Of a stretch of 62,593 bases of DNA, positions 57,117 to 62,593 are shown one piece after another. Location: assembly GCA_913063035.1 (NCBI GenBank), contig CAJXYS010000016.1:1-62593 (forward strand). Reading direction: 5' to 3'. This DNA comes from an uncultured Maritimibacter sp. GTDB taxonomy: Bacteria; Pseudomonadota; Alphaproteobacteria; Rhodobacterales; Rhodobacteraceae. The position numbers and the translations under genes were made by a program. Positions within the stretch are counted from its first letter, which is position 1. Each line of letters begins with the position of its first letter. The notes below the pieces were generated by a model. That model did no database searches. It was not told where the DNA came from and saw only the letters and a program-made list of their open reading frames with translations.

Positions 57117-58061
57117 TCAGGCGCCGCTGGGCCGGGCGGGCCCGGCCGGCGCGGGGCCGGCAGCCGTCTTTTCCAGGATACGCTTCACCTCGCGGTGGAA
57201 CTGGCCGGTGACCGAGTGATCCCGGGTGCCGTTCAGCCGCGCCGCGATGCAGTCGGCCTGGTCGCCGATCATGTCGTCGAACCACATCATCAGGGCCATG
57301 CGCAGATGCATCTCGCTCCGGTCGAGGCCGATCATGACCTCGGTCCCGCCATCCGGCTTCCCGGACAGGGTGATGTCGTAGACCCCTTCGGAGAAGTCCG
57401 CGTTCGTGGCGCTGGCCTCGCAGACGAAATAGTAGCGGCAGTGCCAGGGGGCGTTCTTTTCGAAGAAGGTGATGGTCTGGCGCTCGTAATAGCCGTGACC
57501 GAGCGCGAACCGGGCGTGCACCGTGTCCGGTTCCTGCGGGTCGCGGTCGACGGATTCGAGCGTGCCGCTCCAGTGGCTGCGTTCGTGGCCGACATCCGGG
57601 ACCACGGTGCGCCAGACCTTCTCCGGGTCGGCCTTCACCGGGAAGGCGACACGCCCGTTGGACGCGAACCAGGCCGGGATCCGATCCGAGAAGCTGCCGT
57701 AGAGCCCGAGATGGATCGCGACATAGAGCAGGAAGAGCCCGATCGCGGCATAGCCGGTCTGCCACATCAGCGCGACCAGCGGGTCGGGCAGGACCAGCGT
57801 CAGCGCGGCCTGGATGAACGCCGCCAGGCCGATGCATTCGACCACCGGGCGCAGCGTCGGCGACGCGGCGACGATGAAGGCGTTGACCGAGGTGGTGAAG
57901 CCCAGGATCAGGGTGATCAGGGTCAGCCGTTCCAGCGGGCCGAGCCCTTCCAGGATCGACAGGCCGCCCGGCTGGGCGCGATCCGCGGTCAGAATCGCCA
58001 GCACGAGCAGCGCCGATCCGAAGAGAATCCGACGTCTCTGCCTGTATACGCGCCTCAGCAT
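57117..58061 (-). CDS. Membrane protein with C-terminal SRPBCC-like domain
   Basis: The 314-residue protein has a basic N-terminus, about four helices (near 11-28, 45-62, 72-92 and 100-122) and a soluble domain from about 138 with the look of an SRPBCC/polyketide-cyclase fold (VAFPVKADPEKVWRTVVPDV near its start, an internal GGTEVMIGLDRSE strand, and a long C-terminal helix). No characterised homologue is recognised. I chose ATG 58061 (MLRRVYRQRRR), with AAGGAG 8 bases upstream; the longer frame to 58274 enters the lon promoter region. Confidence 0.7.
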   Translation of the reverse strand: MLRRVYRQRRRILFGSALLVLAILTADRAQPGGLSILEGLGPLERLTLITLILGFTTSVNAFIVAASPTLRPVVECIGLAAFIQAALTLVLPDPLVALMWQTGYAAIGLFLLYVAIHLGLYGSFSDRIPAWFASNGRVAFPVKADPEKVWRTVVPDVGHERSHWSGTLESVDRDPQEPDTVHARFALGHGYYERQTITFFEKNAPWHCRYYFVCEASATNADFSEGVYDITLSGKPDGGTEVMIGLDRSEMHLRMALMMWFDDMIGDQADCIAARLNGTRDHSVTGQFHREVKRILEKTAAGPAPAGPARPSGA

Positions 58062-58353
58062 GTGCTGTCTCCTTGGTCCGTGTTTTCGGCCGTCTGGTAT
58101 GGGTCTCGCCCCTAACTGGCCCTTCTGTCTGACGAAATTTGGGCAGTATTGAGGAATTCGCGGCCCGGTCCCGCCGCGACGGGTGCCGCCGCTTGCCTCC
58201 GTTGGGGTGGGCGGGCAAGATGCCTGGACGGAGTCAGACCGGTCCGGCTTGACGCCCCGTCGCGCCGGACCCACTTATGGTCCATAACCGGAGGGGGCCG
58301 AGGCTGCTGGAGAAGCCGGGGCCGGCGTTCCCTGCCTAGACCAAGGAAACACC
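58062..58353. other. 292-bp divergent region between the SRPBCC gene and lon
   Basis: No gene is seen. It holds the lon promoter candidate at 58249-58277. Nothing recognisable drives the minus-strand gene. Confidence 0.5.
58249..58277 (+). promoter_or_regulatory. Candidate lon promoter
   Basis: TTGACG (58249-58254), 17 bases, CACTTA (58272-58277). Read as CTTGAC with a downstream CCCACTTAT it also loosely resembles a heat-shock (RpoH) promoter, which would suit lon. The leader would be about 70 bases. Confidence 0.45.
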
Positions 58354-60762
58354 ATGCAAGAACCCATGAGCACCCATCCCGTCCTGCCGCTGCGCGACAT
58401 CGTGGTCTTCCCCCACATGATCGTGCCGCTCTTCGTGGGGCGCGAGAAGTCGGTCAAGGCGCTGGAAGAGGTGATGAAGGATGACAAGCAGATCCTTCTG
58501 TCCAGCCAGATCGACCCCGCGGTCGACGATCCGGCCGAGGACGGGATCTACCGCGTCGGCGTGCTGGCGAACGTGCTGCAGCTGCTGAAACTGCCCGACG
58601 GCACCGTCAAGGTCCTGGTCGAGGGCCGCGAGCGCGTCGAGATCACCGAATTCGTCGAGAACCCCGAGTTCTTCGAGGCAAGCACCCGCCCGCTCGAGGA
58701 AGTGCAGGGCGACGAGGCCACCGTCGAGGCGCTCGTCCGCTCGGTCGCGACCGAGTTCGAACGCTATGCCAAGATGAAGAAGAACGTGCCCGAAGAGGCG
58801 CTGACGGCGGTGTCCGAGACCCGCAACCCGGCAAAGATGGCCGACACCGTGTCGGGGCATCTGGGCGTCGAGGTCGACCAAAAGCAGGAGCTGCTGGAAA
58901 CGCTCTCCGTCGCCGAGCGGCTGGAGAAGGTCTACGGGCTGATGCAGTCCGAGATGTCGGTCCTGCAGGTCGAGAAGAAGATCAAGAGCCGCGTCAAGAG
59001 CCAGATGGAGCGCACCCAGCGCGAGTACTACCTGAATGAGCAGATGAAGGCCATTCAGAAGGAGCTGGGCGACGGCGAGGACGGCCAGAACGAGATCGAC
59101 GAGCTTGAAGAGCGCATCAACGCGACCAAGCTCAGCAAGGAGGCCAAGGAAAAGGCCGAGGCGGAGCTGAAGAAGCTGCGCAACATGAGCCCGATGTCGG
59201 CCGAGGCCACCGTCGTGCGCAACTACCTCGACTGGATGCTGTCGATCCCGTGGGGCAAGAAATCCCGCGTGAAGAAGGATCTCGGCCGTGCCGAGGAGAT
59301 CCTCGACAACGACCATTACGGTCTCGAGAAGGTCAAGGAACGCATCGTCGAGTATCTCGCGGTGCAACAGCGCTCCAAGAAGCTGAAGGGGCCGATCCTC
59401 TGCCTCGTCGGCCCGCCGGGCGTGGGCAAGACGTCGCTCGGCCAGTCGGTGGCGAAGGCCACGGGACGCGAGTTCATCCGCATCTCGCTGGGCGGCGTGC
59501 GTGACGAGTCCGAGATCCGCGGCCACCGCCGGACCTATATCGGCTCGATGCCGGGCAAGATCATCCAGGCCATGAAGAAGGCCAAGACGACCAACCCGCT
59601 GATCCTGCTCGACGAGATCGACAAGATGGGCCAGGACTTCCGCGGTGACCCGGCCAGCGCCATGCTCGAGGTGCTCGACCCCGAGCAGAACGCGACCTTC
59701 GCCGACCATTACCTGGAAGTGGAATACGACCTCTCCAACGTGATGTTCATCACGACGGCGAACTCCTACAACATGCCGGGACCGCTCCTGGACCGGATGG
59801 AGATCATCACGCTCGCCGGCTACACCGAGGACGAGAAGATCGAGATCGCCAAGCGCCACTTGGTGCCGAAGCAGCTGAAGGGGCACGGGCTCAAGAAGGA
59901 CGAGTTCGAGCTTACCGACGCCGCGCTCAAGGAGGTGATCCGCACCTACACCCGCGAGGCGGGCGTGCGGAACCTCGAGCGCGAGATCGCGAAACTCGCC
60001 CGGAAGGCCGTGACCGAGATCGTCCGCAAGCGCGCCGCGCAGGTCGTGGTCACGCCGGACAACCTCGAGGATTTCCTTGGGGTGAAGCGGTTCCGCTACG
60101 GCCTGGCCGAGAAGGAGGACCAGATCGGCGTCACCACCGGGCTCGCCTGGACGAGCGTGGGCGGCGACCTGCTGTCCATCGAGGCGCTGAAGCTGCCGGG
60201 CAAGGGCCGGATGAAGACCACCGGCAAGCTGGGCGACGTGATGAAGGAATCGATCGACGCGGCGTCGAGCTTCGTGCGGTCGATGGCGCCCTCGATCGGG
60301 GTCAAGCCGCCGCTTTTCGAGACGATGGACATCCACGTCCACGTCCCGGAGGGCGCGACGCCCAAGGATGGCCCCTCGGCCGGGGTGGCGATGGTCACCT
60401 CGATCGTGTCGGTGCTCACGCAGATCCCGGTCCGCAAGGACATCGCCATGACCGGCGAGGTCACGCTGCGCGGCAACGTGCTGGCCATCGGCGGGCTCAA
60501 GGAAAAGCTTCTCGCCGCCCTTCGCGGGGGAATCACCACGGTGCTGATCCCCGAGGAGAACGAGAAGGACCTGCGCGACATTCCCGACAACGTGAAAGAG
60601 GGGCTGACGATCATCCCGGTCTCGAACGTCCGCGAGGTCCTGGCGCATGCGCTGGTGCGCGAGCCCGAGCCGATCGAGTGGGACGAGGCCGCCGAGGAAG
60701 CCGCCGCGGCGCAGGCCCGGCTCGAGAAGGCCGGCGAGGCGCCGGGCGCGACAACGCACTAG
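58354..60762 (+). CDS. lon: ATP-dependent Lon protease
   Basis: Lon degrades misfolded and regulatory proteins. The 802-residue protein has the N-terminal substrate domain ([20 protein letters not shown]), AAA module with Walker A GPPGVGKT (about 353-360) and [10 protein letters not shown], and a protease domain with the catalytic Ser in [10 protein letters not shown] (about 675) and Lys in [12 protein letters not shown] (about 716). The start has AAGGAA upstream. In many proteobacteria an HU gene follows lon; here an AT-rich insert follows instead. Confidence 0.97.
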   Translation: MQEPMSTHPVLPLRDIVVFPHMIVPLFVGREKSVKALEEVMKDDKQILLSSQIDPAVDDPAEDGIYRVGVLANVLQLLKLPDGTVKVLVEGRERVEITEFVENPEFFEASTRPLEEVQGDEATVEALVRSVATEFERYAKMKKNVPEEALTAVSETRNPAKMADTVSGHLGVEVDQKQELLETLSVAERLEKVYGLMQSEMSVLQVEKKIKSRVKSQMERTQREYYLNEQMKAIQKELGDGEDGQNEIDELEERINATKLSKEAKEKAEAELKKLRNMSPMSAEATVVRNYLDWMLSIPWGKKSRVKKDLGRAEEILDNDHYGLEKVKERIVEYLAVQQRSKKLKGPILCLVGPPGVGKTSLGQSVAKATGREFIRISLGGVRDESEIRGHRRTYIGSMPGKIIQAMKKAKTTNPLILLDEIDKMGQDFRGDPASAMLEVLDPEQNATFADHYLEVEYDLSNVMFITTANSYNMPGPLLDRMEIITLAGYTEDEKIEIAKRHLVPKQLKGHGLKKDEFELTDAALKEVIRTYTREAGVRNLEREIAKLARKAVTEIVRKRAAQVVVTPDNLEDFLGVKRFRYGLAEKEDQIGVTTGLAWTSVGGDLLSIEALKLPGKGRMKTTGKLGDVMKESIDAASSFVRSMAPSIGVKPPLFETMDIHVHVPEGATPKDGPSAGVAMVTSIVSVLTQIPVRKDIAMTGEVTLRGNVLAIGGLKEKLLAALRGGITTVLIPEENEKDLRDIPDNVKEGLTIIPVSNVREVLAHALVREPEPIEWDEAAEEAAAAQARLEKAGEAPGATTH

Positions 60763-60829
60763 GCGCGCGGCGTCGCCCGGACAGGCAAAAAAAGGGGGCG
60801 CATCCCGCGCAAGCCTCTATACCTAAATG

Positions 60830-60858
60830 TTGACGACTGATTCCCCATCCGGTAAAGG
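60830..60858 (+). promoter_or_regulatory. Candidate promoter of the AT-rich insert
   Basis: TTGACG (60830-60835), 17 bases, TAAAGG (60853-60858). Initiation near 60865 would leave a 16-base leader before the ATG at 60881. A GGAG at 60862-60865 is too far upstream to be a good ribosome-binding site. Confidence 0.4.
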
Positions 60859-60880
60859 GGTGGAGTTTTTGTAATAAGCA

Positions 60881-62551
60881 ATGAGTTTCTGTTTGGCAGG
60901 AAAATCAAAAGCCTCGCAAAAAGTTGCGAGAACCCAAAAATTTCGTCTCCCAAAACCTATTGGCGGCTTCACAGTTAACTTCTGTAGAAACCCAATGTGC
61001 GAATTCTTTGGACTTCCCCCAGACAGGGAAGATCGCAGAGGGCAAAGACCTAATAAAACGACTAACGAACCAAGAGGGGTGGTAAGAGGTAAAGATACTG
61101 AACGCGCCTACACATGTGGGTCTTGTAACCGTTCAAATGTTGTAAAACCAAATATTGCTATTGTTCAAGAATATAGCCGCATCTCTTCTGTGTACAGGCG
61201 AACAAAGAGGGAATGCTGCCCCAATGAAGACTGTGAGCAGCACAAGACCTCTGTAAGGCTCATGCCCAGTGCATACAGGAAGTTTGGCAAGACGGCGAAG
61301 GGCGATCCCAGGTTTCAGTGCAAGTCCTGTAAGAAGACCTTCTCCCTTGGACATGCCACACGGCGTCACTTCCGCTCTGACCTGAATGGCAAGGTATTCC
61401 GTGCCTTGATGAACGGATTGACCCTCTCATCAGCTGCAAGAGTGCTGGATGTGAGCATGGTAGAGATCTACCGGAAGATAGACTTCATCCATCAACAATG
61501 TCTGGAGTTTTCAGCTGACCGGGAAAAAGACCTTCCCAAGTGCTTTGAAGGGAGAACACCACATTTCGCAACCGATACACAGAATTTAACAGTTAATTAT
61601 CCTAATAGAGGGGTAAGGGTTCTGGTTGATGTCCGTCACATGTGTATGGTTGAGAAGGACAGTAAATTTGTGATTGCGTCCACTACAGATGTGGATCCTT
61701 CCGTAAGTCCCTTTGATATCGAACAACGAATGAGGGAAGTCGGAGATTTCGATAAGCCACGCTCTATGCGTTATAATGCTCGTGTTTGGTTTGCCTCTGA
61801 ATATCTTGAGTTTATTAATACTCGTTACTCTAGAAGTAACCCAGTAAGCAAAAAGCGCCAGAAGAAACAAAAACCAGAATTTGATCCTAATGATATCCTT
61901 CTGCTGAAGAAGGCTGCAAGAGTGCGTCAAGATGTTGCTGATTATGCCCATACAATGCTGGTAAAGAAAAAGATTGGAAATCTCTATAGGCATTTAAACT
62001 TCTCAGTAGATCAAGATGCTGGCGTCTCTCAATCATTTATATCTCTTTACAGGAACGAAATCCGTGAAGGGAAAATTCGTATTGCCGATATTAGCATGTC
62101 CAAGAACCTTTCAAATGATCAAAGAAGGTTCTTAGTATATGAGGGTAACAAATATCTTGAAGAGATAACCATGCAGATGACACTGGATGGTTTTATCCAA
62201 GGAGTAGGTGATCAAGAAGACATAAGGGATGAGGATACCGCAACTGAGTATCTTTTAAATAAGGTTTATAAAAATCGAACAAAGCAAGAAATAATCGAAA
62301 ACCTATGTGGATCTAGTATCTATCATCCTAATGTGGGATTCTCGTATCCGTTTCACTTTATTAATGAACCTAATAAGAGGGTAATATTTAGAACTGACCC
62401 CACAGATATGAATTTTGCTCAAATGGCACAATTCATAGTCAGAGCTGGCACTCACCCTGTAGATACATACCATGCACGTGCTAGGGTGAAGGTAATGGGA
62501 TTTGAGAGGGGTCTGTTAGGGTCTGGACTCATTGAGTTTCAAAGCCAGTAG
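60881..62551 (+). CDS. AT-rich, zinc-ribbon and HTH protein, possible transposase
   Basis: The 556-residue protein has two zinc-ribbon-like Cys sets, C35-x4-C40 with C79-x2-C82 and C113-x4-C118 with C147-x2-C150 (FQCKSCKKTFS), then an HTH-like region (about 173-200, MNGLTLSSAARVLDVSMVEI). Acidic positions such as Asp232 (FATDTQN) and Asp377 (NFSVDQDAG) could belong to an RNase H-like DDE core. Zinc ribbon, HTH and DDE is the order of IS1-type transposases, but this protein is far longer and no family is recognised. Base use is foreign: 62221-62280 has 20 G/C of 60, against 48 of 60 at 60661-60720 in lon. Confidence 0.65.
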   Translation: MSFCLAGKSKASQKVARTQKFRLPKPIGGFTVNFCRNPMCEFFGLPPDREDRRGQRPNKTTNEPRGVVRGKDTERAYTCGSCNRSNVVKPNIAIVQEYSRISSVYRRTKRECCPNEDCEQHKTSVRLMPSAYRKFGKTAKGDPRFQCKSCKKTFSLGHATRRHFRSDLNGKVFRALMNGLTLSSAARVLDVSMVEIYRKIDFIHQQCLEFSADREKDLPKCFEGRTPHFATDTQNLTVNYPNRGVRVLVDVRHMCMVEKDSKFVIASTTDVDPSVSPFDIEQRMREVGDFDKPRSMRYNARVWFASEYLEFINTRYSRSNPVSKKRQKKQKPEFDPNDILLLKKAARVRQDVADYAHTMLVKKKIGNLYRHLNFSVDQDAGVSQSFISLYRNEIREGKIRIADISMSKNLSNDQRRFLVYEGNKYLEEITMQMTLDGFIQGVGDQEDIRDEDTATEYLLNKVYKNRTKQEIIENLCGSSIYHPNVGFSYPFHFINEPNKRVIFRTDPTDMNFAQMAQFIVRAGTHPVDTYHARARVKVMGFERGLLGSGLIEFQSQ

Positions 62552-62593
62552 ATGACGATTGCCGCGAGAGCGATGGCTGACAGGAAGACCTTT
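62539..62593 (-). CDS. Possible C-terminal end of a membrane protein, partial
   Basis: On the minus strand the window edge gives an open frame ending KVFLSAIALAAIVIYWL and TGA (62541-62539). The hydrophobic run looks like a final membrane helix of a gene entering from the right, overlapping the end of the zinc-ribbon gene by 13 bases. Seventeen codons are too few to be sure. Confidence 0.25.
   Translation of the reverse strand, partial: KVFLSAIALAAIVIYWL

Noticed and set aside
60790-60815. An intrinsic terminator after lon
   Set aside because: The A-run precedes rather than follows the weak gcgc/gcgc stem on the plus strand; on the minus strand the stem is only 4 bp.
1-62593. tRNA, rRNA, riboswitch or CRISPR features
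   Set aside because: I looked for tRNA arms, regularly spaced repeats and known riboswitch motifs in all gaps and saw none that could be supported.

Overview
The window is GC-rich alphaproteobacterial chromosome, most likely from Rhodobacterales (Rhodobacteraceae). The reasons are a mitochondrial-type nuo (complex I) operon carrying extra genes of the kind known from Rhodobacter, NuoE with a long C-terminal extension, a DUF5337 gene before nuoF, nuoN followed by birA-coaX-rnj, and high-GC codon use everywhere except the last 1.8 kb. No rRNA, tRNA or CRISPR array was seen.

Layout. (1) 1-17.6 kb, plus strand: the end of nuoD, then nuoE, F, G, H, I, J, K, L, M, N with five accessory ORFs (one an inferred 16-codon peptide), running directly into biotin ligase, type III pantothenate kinase and RNase J. 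(2) 17.7-23.7 kb, minus strand: a DEAD-box helicase, a seven-repeat FG-GAP/Hint protein with a damaged 5' end, and release factor RF3. (3) 23.9-29.1 kb: an atypical SDR, an orphan Fe3+-type ABC ATPase, a rhodanese, and tatABC coupled to a DUF815 ATPase. (4) 29.1-34.7 kb, minus: NlpD-like lipoprotein, pcm, surE, two membrane or envelope proteins, serS. (5) 35.0-39.9 kb, plus: yajC-secD-secF-TauE-Mth938, then sodB with a clear terminator. (6) 40-49.6 kb: rarD overlapping a LOG-family gene tail to tail, a LysM protein, an Atm1-type exporter, and an RND pump operon with a promoter/operator. (7) 49.8-53.4 kb: yfgM-like, bamB, der, the same order as in E. coli. (8) 53.4-58.1 kb: a secreted Ca-binding-like protein with an FNR-like box, tpiA, two Fe-S assembly genes, tgt, and a membrane SRPBCC protein. 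(9) 58.4 kb to the end: lon, then a sharply AT-rich foreign block with a 556-residue zinc-ribbon, transposase-like protein.

How the genes fit together. The window combines respiration (complex I), protein export and envelope assembly (Tat, SecDF-YajC, Bam, NlpD-like), translation (SerRS, RF3, Der, Tgt), RNA decay (RNase J, RhlE), protein repair and quality control (Pcm, SurE, Lon), metal and oxidative stress (SodB, Atm1, SufT, HesB-type protein) and efflux. I found no dedicated transcription factor gene. The BirA here lacks the N-terminal DNA-binding domain, so any repressor of the RND operator lies elsewhere.

The least ordinary items are the HHH-like domain shared by NuoE and its neighbour, the Hint/propeller gene with an in-frame amber stop upstream, the 12-bp inverted repeat holding two outward -10 elements between serS and yajC, the RND promoter/operator, and the AT-rich element after lon. 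Functions are read from sequence motifs by eye; no database search was run.
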